From Pseudomonadota bacterium (GTDB taxonomy: Bacteria > Pseudomonadota > Gammaproteobacteria > UBA9214): a stretch of DNA of 64,000 bases. The stretch is taken from the NCBI GenBank assembly GCA_041395565.1, contig JAWLAI010000002.1:124001-188000 (forward strand), given 5' to 3'. The notes beneath the pieces were generated by a model that worked only from the letters and a program-made list of their open reading frames with translations, ran no database searches and was not told the origin of the DNA. Of this stretch, positions 38,246 through 46,672 are shown piece after piece. The position numbers and the translations under genes are program-made. Position 1 is the stretch's first letter; each line of letters starts with the position of its first letter.

Positions 38246-38663
38246 GCTGGGACCCTCGCGCCGTATGGCTGCCTGGCTGCTTGCGGGTCACGCATGCGCC
38301 GGCCTGACGCTGTCGCTGACGCCGCTGCCGTTGCCGCTCACTGTCCTGCTCACCGTCGCCCTCCTGCTGAGTCTCGTCTGGTACTGGCCGCGCCACGTCA
38401 GCCGCACCGCGGCGGCATGCCTGCAGATCGTGACCTGGGAGGCGGAGCGCCAGTGCCGCTTGCAGCGCCGGGACGGCGCGGTGGCGCAGGCAGCGCTGTG
38501 CGGGCAGGCCTTCGTGCAGCCCTGGCTGGTCATCCTGCGACTCGCGGGACCGGGTCGCACGCGCCGCTACCAGGTCATCCTGCCGGACATGCTCGACGCC
38601 ACGACGTTTCGCCGCCTGCGCGTACGCCTGCGCCTGGAGCTGGAGCGGCGGGATGCACACTAG
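38211..38663 (+). CDS. ygfX: YgfX-type membrane protein
   Basis: A 150-residue protein with two adjacent membrane segments (about 19-36 and 39-56) and a soluble C-terminal part ending in a basic Arg/Leu helix. It matches the YgfX family by position after sdhE and by layout; in E. coli ygfX (cptA) has been described as a toxin paired with sdhE (cptB), a claim that is debated. The open start is TTG at 38211, overlapping sdhE by 35 bases; ATG at 38265 would remove 18 residues but keep both membrane segments. The 3' end overlaps the next gene by 11 bases. Confidence 0.75.
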   Translation: MSGTYATPLRLELGPSRRMAAWLLAGHACAGLTLSLTPLPLPLTVLLTVALLLSLVWYWPRHVSRTAAACLQIVTWEAERQCRLQRRDGAVAQAALCGQAFVQPWLVILRLAGPGRTRRYQVILPDMLDATTFRRLRVRLRLELERRDAH

Positions 38664-40161
38664 CAGGCGCCGGCTGCTGCCGATCCTTCTACCCCTGCTG
38701 CTCGCGCTGCTGGCGTGCGCACCGGAACCCGACGAGGTCATCCGTTTCGGTCTGGCCGCCGCACCGGACAACCTCGATCCGCGCTATGCCACCGATGCGA
38801 CCTCGGCGCGCATCAACCGCCTGCTGTACCGGCGCCTGGTGGATTTCGATGAGCAGGTGCGTCCGGTCCCGGACCTGGCGCGCTGGGAACAGCTCGATCC
38901 ACGCCACTACCGCTTTCATCTCGATCCCGCACGGGAATCCTTTCACGACGGCACGCCGCTGCAGGCCGAGGATGTCGCTGCCACCTATCGCTCCATCCTG
39001 GCGCCGGACAGCGGCTCGCCGCACGCCGGTACGCTGCGCCTGATCAGCGCCATCCGCGTGCTCGATCCCGACACCCTGGATTTCACGCTCGATCACGCCG
39101 ACCCGCTGTTCCCGGGCTACCTGGTGATCGGCATACTGCCCGCGCGCGGCATCGCCGCCGGCGCGCCGTTCAGCACGGCACCGCTCGGCAGCGGGCCGTT
39201 CCGCCTCACGCACTGGCCGGAGCCCGGCCGCCTGCAGCTGGAACGGCGGGCAGACGGCCAGCGCGTGGAGTTCCTGCGCATCAACGATCCGACGGTACGC
39301 GTGCTGAAACTGCTGCGCGGCGAGATCGACCTGCTGCAGAACGACCTGCCGGCCGAACTGCTGGGCTACCTGGAACGGCAACCGGGCGTGACCGTCGTGC
39401 GTGGACCGGGCAGCAATTTCGCCTATCTCGGTTTCAATCTCAGGGCGCCGGGCAGCGCGGAACCCGACGTACGGCGCGCGGTCGCGCACGCCATCGATCG
39501 CGCCGCCATCATGCGCCATGTGCTCGGCGGTGCGGCACGGCCGGCGGCGGCCCTGCTGCCACCGGAACACTGGGCCGGCCATCCCGGGCTGCAGCCGCTC
39601 GCGTTCGACCCGGAACGCGCCCGCGCGCTGCTGCGCCAGGCGGGCTATGGCCCCGAGCGGCCGCTGCAGCTCGTGTACAAGACCTCCACCGACCCGGTAC
39701 GGCTGCGCATCGCGACCATCATCCAGCAGCAGCTGGCGGACGTGGGTATCCGGATGCAGCTCAAGAGTTACGACTGGGGCACGTTTTTCGGCGACATCAA
39801 GGCCGGCAATTTCCAGCTCTACAGCCTGATGTGGGTGGGCATCAAGACCCCGGATATCTTTCGCTATGCCTTTCACAGCGGTTCGCTGCCGCCGGCGGGT
39901 GCCAACCGCGGCCGTTACGACGACGCGGAAGCCGACCGGCTGATCGAGGCGGCGGAACGGGGCGGCACGCTGGAGGAACAGGGGGCGGGCTATCGTGCCG
40001 TGCAGGCGCGGCTGCTGGATACGCTGCCGTATGTCCCGCTGTGGTACGAGGATCACGTCTACGCCGCACGCAGCGGCATCGGCGGCTACCGGCTCGCCGG
40101 CGACGGCAACTACGACGCACTGACCGCGGTGACCAGAAACCATGACGGCACAGCGGAGTGA
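38653..40161 (+). CDS. Orphan peptide-type solute-binding lipoprotein
   Basis: A 502-residue family 5 extracellular solute-binding protein, without permease genes nearby. A lipobox LLALLAC gives lipidated C22. Family signatures are AAPDNLDPRYATDATSA and a C-terminal region with YDWGTFFGDIKAGNFQLY. It overlaps ygfX and is followed by an L,D-transpeptidase. By neighbourhood it may bind murein peptides, as MppA does, and use another importer; this is inference. Confidence 0.9.
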   Translation: MHTSRRRLLPILLPLLLALLACAPEPDEVIRFGLAAAPDNLDPRYATDATSARINRLLYRRLVDFDEQVRPVPDLARWEQLDPRHYRFHLDPARESFHDGTPLQAEDVAATYRSILAPDSGSPHAGTLRLISAIRVLDPDTLDFTLDHADPLFPGYLVIGILPARGIAAGAPFSTAPLGSGPFRLTHWPEPGRLQLERRADGQRVEFLRINDPTVRVLKLLRGEIDLLQNDLPAELLGYLERQPGVTVVRGPGSNFAYLGFNLRAPGSAEPDVRRAVAHAIDRAAIMRHVLGGAARPAAALLPPEHWAGHPGLQPLAFDPERARALLRQAGYGPERPLQLVYKTSTDPVRLRIATIIQQQLADVGIRMQLKSYDWGTFFGDIKAGNFQLYSLMWVGIKTPDIFRYAFHSGSLPPAGANRGRYDDAEADRLIEAAERGGTLEEQGAGYRAVQARLLDTLPYVPLWYEDHVYAARSGIGGYRLAGDGNYDALTAVTRNHDGTAE

Positions 40162-40186
40162 ACGGTCCTTGCCGTATAATCCCGGC

Positions 40187-40687
40187 ATGGCCGCCACCGA
40201 AGCATTCATCAGGGTCAGCATCGAAGAACAACGCCTGCAGCTGCTCCAGGACGGCGCGGTCGTCATGGACGTGGCCGTGTCCACCGCGGCCAACGGCCCG
40301 GGCGAGATCCGCCACAGCGAGTGCACGCCGCGCGGCTGGCATGTCATTCGTGCCAAGATCGGGGCCGGCTGCGCGCCGGACACCGTGTTTGTCGGCCGGC
40401 GCCCGACCGGCGAGATCTACAGCCCGGCACTGAAGGCCGCACACCCGGGGCGCGACTGGATGCTCACCCGCATCCTCTGGCTGAGCGGCCTGGAACCCGG
40501 CCGCAACCGCCTGGGGAATGTCGATTCCATGCGCCGCTATATCTATATCCACGGCTGCCCGGACGAGGACACGATGGGGGTGCCGTCCTCGCACGGCTGC
40601 GTGAAGATGCGCAACAGTGCGGTCATTGAACTGTTCGAACGGGTCGCGGCCGGTACCCGGGTCCTGATCCAGGAGGCGCCGCTATAG
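40187..40687 (+). CDS. L,D-transpeptidase, YkuD domain, no signal peptide seen
   Basis: A YkuD-fold protein of 166 residues when started at 40187 (MAATEAFIRVSIEEQRL); ATG at 40142 would add 15 residues. The active-site motif is IHGCPDEDTMGVPSSHGCVKMRN with the cysteine in SHGCVKM. Enzymes of this fold form 3-3 crosslinks or attach proteins to peptidoglycan. No signal peptide is visible in either form, which is common in this short subfamily. TATAAT at 40175-40180 ends seven bases before the chosen ATG. It converges on the YqgE-like gene; the stops share CTATAG. Confidence 0.87.
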   Translation: MAATEAFIRVSIEEQRLQLLQDGAVVMDVAVSTAANGPGEIRHSECTPRGWHVIRAKIGAGCAPDTVFVGRRPTGEIYSPALKAAHPGRDWMLTRILWLSGLEPGRNRLGNVDSMRRYIYIHGCPDEDTMGVPSSHGCVKMRNSAVIELFERVAAGTRVLIQEAPL

Positions 40688-41332
40688 CCTCGCCGCCGGC
40701 CGGTCTTGTTCCAGGACCAGGATGCCCGGTGGATCCAGTTGTTCGATCAGGCGGTTCCACAAATCGCCGGCATCGGGCGCGAACAGCATATCCGGATCGC
40801 CCTCGGTCACGAACCAGGAACCGTGCTCCAGTTCGCTTGCCAGCTGGCCCGGCGCCCAGCCGGCCTGGCCGGCATACATGCGCAGTTCGTGCGCGGGTTT
40901 GTGCTCTGACATCATGCGCGCCAGGATGGCGGTGTTGCTGCTGGCGTAGATGTCCGCGTCGACGTGCAGCGCCAGCTCCGTCGGGTAGTTGCCCCGGAAC
41001 AGCATTACCATGATGCGCCGGTTCACCGGGCCGCCACTGTAGACAGGGGAGGCGCCGATATCCTCGTGTTCCGTGTCCGGCAGCACCTCGGCGACCTTCA
41101 TGCCGAGGGGACGGTTTACGATCACGCCGACGCTGCCGCTGGCATCGTGCTGCAGCAGATAGACGACGGTATGGCCGAAATACTCTCCGCGCAGGCCTCG
41201 TTGCGCGACCAGGAAGCGACCCGCAGCCGGCGCCAGTGACGTGCTATACGCCGTTCCCGGCGGCGGCGCCGCCAGCACACCATGACCGGACAGCCACAGC
41301 AACAGGGCGAGCATCGCACTGATCATCTTCAT
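40682..41332 (-). CDS. YqgE/AlgH family protein with a signal peptide
   Basis: A 216-residue member of the YqgE/AlgH (DUF179) family. Typical blocks are GRFLVAQRGLRGEYFGHTVV, GSVGVIVNRPLGM, VYSGGPVNRR and YAGQAGWAPGQLASELEHGSW. Family members are normally about 185 residues and lack an export signal. This one starts MKMISAMLALLLWLSGHGVLA, a clear signal peptide with likely cleavage after AHGVLA-A or nearby. It therefore appears to act in the periplasm. The family's function is not established. Confidence 0.9.
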   Translation of the reverse strand: MKMISAMLALLLWLSGHGVLAAPPPGTAYSTSLAPAAGRFLVAQRGLRGEYFGHTVVYLLQHDASGSVGVIVNRPLGMKVAEVLPDTEHEDIGASPVYSGGPVNRRIMVMLFRGNYPTELALHVDADIYASSNTAILARMMSEHKPAHELRMYAGQAGWAPGQLASELEHGSWFVTEGDPDMLFAPDAGDLWNRLIEQLDPPGILVLEQDRPAARL

Positions 41333-41401
41333 GCGGTCATCCTCCGCACAGCCTGTACCCTGAATTCTAGCCTCCCGGCGGCGGAGGGGAAGGGGGTGGC
41401 C

Positions 41402-43222
41402 TCAGAAGCCGTACAGGCGCGGCAGCAGCCAGCTCAGCGCCAGCCACATGATCAGGGTCAGCGGCAGCCCGATGCGCATGAAATCGCCGAAGGTATAGCC
41501 GCCCGCGTTCATGACCAGCAGGTTGGTCTTGTAGGCCATCGGCGTGGCGTAACTCATGTTGGCGCCGAACAGTACCGCGAGCACGAACGCCTCGGCCGGC
41601 AGTCCCAGGCCCTCGGCGATCGCTACCGCCACCGGTGTGCCGATCACCGCCGCGGCGTTGTTGGAGACAATGTTGGTGAGCAGGGCCATCAGCAGGATCA
41701 GCCCGCTGAGGATCACGTGCGGCGGCAGCCCGGCGGTGAGTGCGAGATACAGGTCCGCCAGCCAGGCGGTCGCACCGGTGCGGGTCAGCGCCATGCCCAG
41801 CGCGAGGCTGACCACCACGATCATGATCACCGCGCTGCTCAGCGCATTGCCGACATCGCGCCAGGCCAGGCTGCCCGTGAGCAGCATCAGCAGGGCACCG
41901 GCCACGGCGCTCACCGCAATCGGCAGCAGGCCGACCGCCGCGGTCAGGATCACGCCCGCCATGATCAGCAGGGCGCGCGGTGCCTTGTCGGTGGAAGGCA
42001 GGTCGGCCGTGGCGTCGAGCACCAGCAGCTCGCCCGCGCGCTTGATCTGCGCGAGCTGCTCGCGTGCGCCCTGGACCAGCAGGATGTCGCCGACCTGCAG
42101 GCGGATGTCACCGATGTGATTGCGCAGCGTGTGCAGCCGGCGCCCGGCCTGATGCAGGGCCAGCGTGGCGAGCTGGTAGCGGTCGGTAAAGCGGCTGGCG
42201 TTCAGGGTACGGTTCAGCAGCGGCGACCCTTGCACCACGACGATCTCCGCCAGCTGCTGGTCGCCGGCCTCCAGCGGGTGCTCCTCGTCCACCGCGCGTT
42301 CGCCGGAATACAGCAGGGCGCCCAGCACCTGCTCGTATTCCTTGAGCTGCGCCGGGGTGTCGGCCAGTACCAGCCGGTCGCCGGCATGGAGGGCGACATC
42401 CGGCAGCGGCAGCAGCACGCTCTCGCCGCGCTGGATGCGCTGCACACGCATCCCGCCGCCGGTCTTCTCGATGAGTTCGGACAGCGTGCGGCCGTCTGCG
42501 TAGCTGTCCGCGACGATATTCAGGTGCGCGGAAAAGATGCGCGGCGAGGTGTCGGACAGCGCGGTCTCGCGCTCGGGCAACAGCCGCGGTGCGACCAGCC
42601 ACAGGTAGAGGATGCCGAAACTGCCGGCGATCGCGGCCGGCAGGAAGAAGTCGAACATGGCGAAGCGCCGCAGCCCGAGCTCGGCAGCCACGCTCACCAC
42701 CAGCAGGTTGGTGGAGGTGCCGATGGTGGTCGCCATGCCGCCGACCAGCGTCGCGAGTCCCATCGGCATCAGGATGGCGGACGCGCTGGTGCCGGCGCGC
42801 AGCGAGACACTGACCAGGATCGGGAGCAGCAGCACCACGATGGGCGTGTTGTTGACGAAGGCGCTGAGCAGGCCGGCCAGCACCAGGGTCAGCAGCAGGG
42901 TGAGCCGCGGGCTGTGCAGCCAGATTCGCGAGAGCAGGCGGCCGACCGGCTCCAGGGCGCCGGTGCGCACCAGCCCCTGGCCGACGATCATCAGACCGCA
43001 CACCGCCACCAGCGCCTCGTGACCGAACCCGCTGAAGAACTCGACCGTGTGCAGCGTGCCCTGCGCATCGCGGTAGGGAAACCACTCGAAGCCGACGGTC
43101 AGCAGCACGAGCACTGCCAGGCTGGAGGTCTCCAGCGGGATGCGATCACGGGTGAACAGAAACAGCGCGAGCGCGGTCAGCAACAGTACGGCCAGTGCAT
43201 GTGGAGCGGGTAGCGGCGGCAT
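41402..43222 (-). CDS. SLC13-type anion/dicarboxylate carrier with two RCK-C domains
   Basis: A 606-residue carrier of the divalent anion:Na+ symporter superfamily. The two halves of the membrane domain have the paired motifs SAFVNNTPIVVLLLPIL plus GTSTNLLV and TNIVSNNAAAVIGTPVA plus ATPMAYKTNLLV. Between them (about 210-385) are two TrkA-C/RCK-C ligand-binding domains (starting near SELIEKTGGGMRV and LAEIVVVQGSPL). Proteins of this layout are annotated as sulfate or dicarboxylate transporters; the substrate cannot be read from sequence. Confidence 0.92.
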   Translation of the reverse strand: MPPLPAPHALAVLLLTALALFLFTRDRIPLETSSLAVLVLLTVGFEWFPYRDAQGTLHTVEFFSGFGHEALVAVCGLMIVGQGLVRTGALEPVGRLLSRIWLHSPRLTLLLTLVLAGLLSAFVNNTPIVVLLLPILVSVSLRAGTSASAILMPMGLATLVGGMATTIGTSTNLLVVSVAAELGLRRFAMFDFFLPAAIAGSFGILYLWLVAPRLLPERETALSDTSPRIFSAHLNIVADSYADGRTLSELIEKTGGGMRVQRIQRGESVLLPLPDVALHAGDRLVLADTPAQLKEYEQVLGALLYSGERAVDEEHPLEAGDQQLAEIVVVQGSPLLNRTLNASRFTDRYQLATLALHQAGRRLHTLRNHIGDIRLQVGDILLVQGAREQLAQIKRAGELLVLDATADLPSTDKAPRALLIMAGVILTAAVGLLPIAVSAVAGALLMLLTGSLAWRDVGNALSSAVIMIVVVSLALGMALTRTGATAWLADLYLALTAGLPPHVILSGLILLMALLTNIVSNNAAAVIGTPVAVAIAEGLGLPAEAFVLAVLFGANMSYATPMAYKTNLLVMNAGGYTFGDFMRIGLPLTLIMWLALSWLLPRLYGF

Positions 43223-43401
43223 GATCGGGTCCCGGCGGGTGTCGCGCCAGTATACCCGAGCGGCCCCTGTGCCATCGCCGCTGCGGCGGGCGGGCGGGGT
43301 TCAAGTCGGCTTTCGGCGTGCCGCTATGCTAACTACCGGAGCAATCGGCGCGCCCGGCGTGCGGGCGCGGCAACGCCGGGGCGTATACGCCGGAGACAGT
43401 C

Positions 43402-44529
43402 ATGGAGCGCAGACAGACATCCCGGATGGCATGGCAAGGACTGGTCTTGCTGGCCCTGTGCGCCGCTACCTGCACCGCATCCGGGCTCGCCGACGACGCC
43501 TTCGCCCGCGGCTGGAGCGCCTACCAGGCCGGTCAGTACAACGGCGCCATGCAACTGTGGCTGCCGCTGGCGGATGCGGGCAACGCCGATGCCCAGCTCA
43601 ATATCGGTATCCTGTATGACGTCGGACAGGGCGTGGCGACGGATCCGGTCGAGGCCGCGCACTGGTACCGCCGCTCGGCCGAGCACGGCCATGCCGCGGC
43701 GCAGTACAACCTGGGTTTGATGTACGTCGCCGGGCGCGGCGTGCCGCAGGACAACACCGAGGCACGCTTCTGGTTCGCGCAGGCGGCCGGGCAGGGGCTG
43801 CAGGAAGCCAGCGCGATGCTGTCCGACTTCGAACGCCGGGAGACGCCGGCCGCGAGCGTGCTGGGCTCCAGGGAAAGCTTCATCGATTCCCTCAGCGGCA
43901 CCTCGACCGGCACCGCCTGGCCGGTGGCCGGCGGCTATGCCATCACCAGCAACCACGTGGTGGCGGATAGCGAGGCGGTCAGCCTCTACGACATGACGGG
44001 ACAGCGGCTGCATGCCACGGTCGCCGTCCGCGACACGGTCAGCGACCTGGCGGTGCTCCGTGTCGACGAGGCCGACAAACTGCCGCCTGCACTGCCGCTC
44101 GCGCAGCTGCCGGGCCGGCTCGGCAGTGACGTGTTCACCCTCGGCTTCCCGCGCGTCGACATCCTCGGGCGCACGCCCAAGCTCACCGAAGGCATCATCA
44201 GCTCGGTCAACGGTTATCGCGACGATCCCGGCAGCTACCAGACCTCGGTGCAGATCCAGCCCGGCAACAGCGGCGGACCGTTGCTGAACATGGACGGCGA
44301 GGTGGTCGGTATCGTCTCGTCGATGCTGGGTACCGTCACCGAGGGGGCGGAGCCGGTGGTGATGCCCAATATCAGCTACGCGGTCAAGGTCGAACTGCTC
44401 CAGGCGCTGCTGGCGCCTCTGCCGCAGCGCGGCAGCAGCGCGCCGGCCATCGCGGTACATACCGCCCCGCTTGCCGATCTCGCCGAGCGCATCCAGCCCT
44501 CGGTGCTGCTGGTCGTGGCGAACGACTAG
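43402..44529 (+). CDS. Exported Sel1-repeat / trypsin-like serine protease fusion
   Basis: A 375-residue protein with a signal peptide (about 10-30). Two Sel1 repeats (about 62-135; AQLNIGILYDVGQGVATDP and AQYNLGLMYVAGRGVPQD) are followed by a DegP-like S1C protease domain (about 165-350). The triad is visible: H185 (SNHVV), D215 (DTVSDLAVLRV) and S290 (PGNSGGPLL). There is no PDZ domain. It is presumably periplasmic, with Sel1 repeats acting as an adaptor; that role is inference. It stands alone, 179 bases after the divergently oriented carrier gene. Confidence 0.9.
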   Translation: MERRQTSRMAWQGLVLLALCAATCTASGLADDAFARGWSAYQAGQYNGAMQLWLPLADAGNADAQLNIGILYDVGQGVATDPVEAAHWYRRSAEHGHAAAQYNLGLMYVAGRGVPQDNTEARFWFAQAAGQGLQEASAMLSDFERRETPAASVLGSRESFIDSLSGTSTGTAWPVAGGYAITSNHVVADSEAVSLYDMTGQRLHATVAVRDTVSDLAVLRVDEADKLPPALPLAQLPGRLGSDVFTLGFPRVDILGRTPKLTEGIISSVNGYRDDPGSYQTSVQIQPGNSGGPLLNMDGEVVGIVSSMLGTVTEGAEPVVMPNISYAVKVELLQALLAPLPQRGSSAPAIAVHTAPLADLAERIQPSVLLVVAND

Positions 44530-44890
44530 CATCGCCGCACCGGCCCCGCGGCGGGCCACGCAAGCCACTTCAACGGTACCTGCCGTCCTGTTACTGGCAC
44601 ATAGGCTCGCGTTTGGGCTGTCAATATTCCGCCTTTATGAAATAAACAACATGAGATTAGACTCATAACCATCAGTCTTGAATATCACTGTCCGCATCCG
44701 CGCTGACGACACAATCTCGTGCAGGAATTGACAAATTTTAGACTCTGCGGATTTGTCGCCGTATAGTTATGCCCCGACAATACACGGTCTGCACGCAGGC
44801 AGCGGGGCTTGTCACAACGCCAGCGCCGTGGTGAACCCGGCGGGCTGCCAGCAGATGATTCAATCCAGAAAAACCAGCGAGGTCCTGAGT
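44530..44890 (+). promoter_or_regulatory. AT-rich upstream region of the repeat-protein gene, with an inverted repeat over a -35 element
   Basis: No gene seen. TTGACA lies at 44728-44733 and overlaps the left arm of a perfect inverted repeat, GACAAAT (44730-44736) and ATTTGTC (44751-44757). TATAGT follows near 44762, too far for standard spacing from that TTGACA. The palindrome could be an operator. The stretch 44630-44770 is much AT-richer than its surroundings. Confidence 0.45.
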
Positions 44891-46318
44891 ATGGAAATGC
44901 GTAAGCTTTCAACACTGGCGGCGGTCGTCGCCGTGACTGCTGCGACGGGTGCAGCGATGCTGTTTGCACCGACGCAGGCGGCGGAGGAGGCAGCCGGGGG
45001 CGGCGCCGGTCTGCTGCCGGCCAACGCCCGTCCCGGCGAGTGCTATGCCAAGGTCATGGTACCGGCACAGTACAAGACCGTCGACGAGGAAGTGGTGATA
45101 GCGGAAGCCAGCGAGAAGATCGAGATCATACCGGCCAAGTACGAGTGGACCGAGGTCAAGGTGCCCGTGCAGGAGGCATCCGAAAAGCTGATCGCGGTAC
45201 CGGCCAAGTACGAAACCGTCGAGGAAAAGATCGAGATCGAACCCGCCCATACCGTGTGGCGCACCGGCCCCGGCGACAAGGCGAAGGATGTCGGCGACCG
45301 CGACCTCGCCATGGCGCTCGCGCTCGGACTGCCGTCAGCCGCCCAGCCGGGCCAGTGCTACGACGAGTTCTACCAGGCGGCGAAGTTCGAGACCAAGACC
45401 GAAAAACTGCTGAAGACCGCAGCCGCCGAGGAGATCACGACCTCCGAGCCGCAGTTCGAGTGGGTCGAGGAAAAGGTGCTGGTGAAGGAGGCCTCGGAGA
45501 AGATCGTCGAGATCCCCGCCGAGTACGACGTGGTCACTGAGCAGGTGCTCGAGTCTCCCGCCTACACGACCTGGAAGAACGGCCGTGGCCTGAACGAGCG
45601 CATCGACAACGCCACCGGCGAGATCATGTGTCTGGTGGAGGTGCCGGCCAAGTACACCGAGATCGAGAAGCGCGTGCTCAAGACCCCGGCGACCACCAAG
45701 AAGATAGAGATCCCCGCCGAGTACAAGACCGTGCGCGTGCAGAAGCTGGTCAAGCCGTCTGCCGAAAACCGCACGCCGATCGAGGCCGAGTACCAGACCG
45801 TCGAGAAGCACGTGAAGGTGTCCGATGCCAAGGTCAGCTGGAGTCTTTCCGGCATGGGTGGCGAGGGTGAGCCGACCGGCCGTACCTACTGCCTGGCGGA
45901 GGTGCCGGCAAAGTTCAAGACCGTCTCCAAGGAAGTGGTGAAGGAACCGGCCACCATCAAGAAGGTGGAAGTGCCGGCGACCTTCAAGACCATCAAGATG
46001 AAAAAGCTGGTCTCCGCCGCCGCCGAGAAGCGTATCCCGATCCCGGCCAAGCACCAGATGGTCACCAAGCAGAGCAAGGTGTCCGATGCCCGCCTGGAAT
46101 GGCGCCAGGTGCTGTGCGAGACCAACACCACGCGTGACCTGGTAATCCAGATCCAGGAAGGCCTGCAGAAGGCCGGCTACAACCCGGGCGTGGCGGACGG
46201 CGTGCTGGGCGGCGCAACCATGTCGGCCATCGACGCCTACCAGCGCAAGAACGGGCTGCCGACCGGCGGGTTGACCATACAGGTGATCGAGAAGTTGGGC
46301 ATCAAGCTCGGCGGCTAG
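44891..46318 (+). CDS. Exported four-repeat Cys...Trp protein with a C-terminal peptidoglycan-binding domain
   Basis: A 475-residue protein with a signal peptide (about 5-31). Four repeats follow, each opening with Cys and closing with Trp: C51-W123, C156-W228, C247-W317 and C334-W404, i.e. 71-73 residues each. Within each are beta-strand-like copies of VPAKYxTVxxKV and EIPAEY. C409 follows the last repeat. The C-terminus (about 412-472) is a PG_binding_1 domain (LQKAGYNPGVADGVLGGAT). It is Lys/Glu-rich. I do not recognise the repeat family. GAGGT upstream of the ATG supports this start. It probably sits in the periplasm bound to murein. Confidence 0.85.
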   Translation: MEMRKLSTLAAVVAVTAATGAAMLFAPTQAAEEAAGGGAGLLPANARPGECYAKVMVPAQYKTVDEEVVIAEASEKIEIIPAKYEWTEVKVPVQEASEKLIAVPAKYETVEEKIEIEPAHTVWRTGPGDKAKDVGDRDLAMALALGLPSAAQPGQCYDEFYQAAKFETKTEKLLKTAAAEEITTSEPQFEWVEEKVLVKEASEKIVEIPAEYDVVTEQVLESPAYTTWKNGRGLNERIDNATGEIMCLVEVPAKYTEIEKRVLKTPATTKKIEIPAEYKTVRVQKLVKPSAENRTPIEAEYQTVEKHVKVSDAKVSWSLSGMGGEGEPTGRTYCLAEVPAKFKTVSKEVVKEPATIKKVEVPATFKTIKMKKLVSAAAEKRIPIPAKHQMVTKQSKVSDARLEWRQVLCETNTTRDLVIQIQEGLQKAGYNPGVADGVLGGATMSAIDAYQRKNGLPTGGLTIQVIEKLGIKLGG

Positions 46319-46368
46319 CCGCTGGCAGTGCCAGCCGCGCCTGACGGTGCGCTGGTGTTCACCCGCAA

Positions 46369-46397
46369 GCCCGGTGCCACAGGCACCGGGCTTTTTT
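46369..46397 (+). terminator. Strong intrinsic terminator after the repeat-protein gene
   Basis: GCCCGGTGCC (46369-46378) pairs perfectly with GGCACCGGGC (46382-46391), a three-base loop, then six T. Confidence 0.9.
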
Positions 46398-46467
46398 CGT
46401 CAGGGTGCGCATGTGCTGCCGCCTGGCATGGAGCGCATGCGCAAACTCCCACACCATGCAATGCAAT

Positions 46468-46590
46468 GCCTGCAGGAGCGGGCCGCGTCCACGCACGGTC
46501 TGCCACCGGTATACGCGCGAAGCGCAAGGATTGGGCGTGCCGCGCGAGGGCATGGCAGCCCGCAGCGTCCCTGCCTGGGCTCCTGCAGGC
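46468..46590. repeat. MITE/REP-like repeat, copy A
   Basis: A 123-base segment bounded by a perfect 12-base inverted repeat, GCCTGCAGGAGC (46468-46479) and GCTCCTGCAGGC (46579-46590). The interior aligns with copy B at 47383-47500, for example GGCAGCCCGCAGCG versus AGCAGCCCGCAGCG. The two copies flank the cytochrome b561 gene in the same orientation. Confidence 0.75.
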
Positions 46591-46672
46591 GCGTAATATT
46601 GCTGAGGCACCCGCCCCGCGCTGCTTGGCCGGGCCTGCAGGGCGGGCCCTGTCCGCGCAGGCGCGGCTTACC

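Larger units (their letters stand above)
46319..46672. other. Non-coding interval with terminator and palindromic repeat
   Basis: It holds the terminator of the repeat-protein gene at 46369-46397 and a palindromic repeat at 46468-46590, both listed separately. Otherwise I see no gene in it. Confidence 0.6.

Noticed and set aside
38211..38663. sdhE-ygfX as a new toxin-antitoxin system
   Set aside because: This pair is already described, its toxin role is disputed, and its location in the sdh operon fits flavinylation better.
38689..40383. Long minus-strand frame opposite the orphan binding lipoprotein
   Set aside because: Composition is typical of an antisense frame and no ribosome-binding site is present.
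41282..43213. A 643-codon plus-strand frame opposite the SLC13-type carrier
   Set aside because: Low-complexity His/Gln/Arg composition and no motif; the minus-strand carrier has all family signatures.
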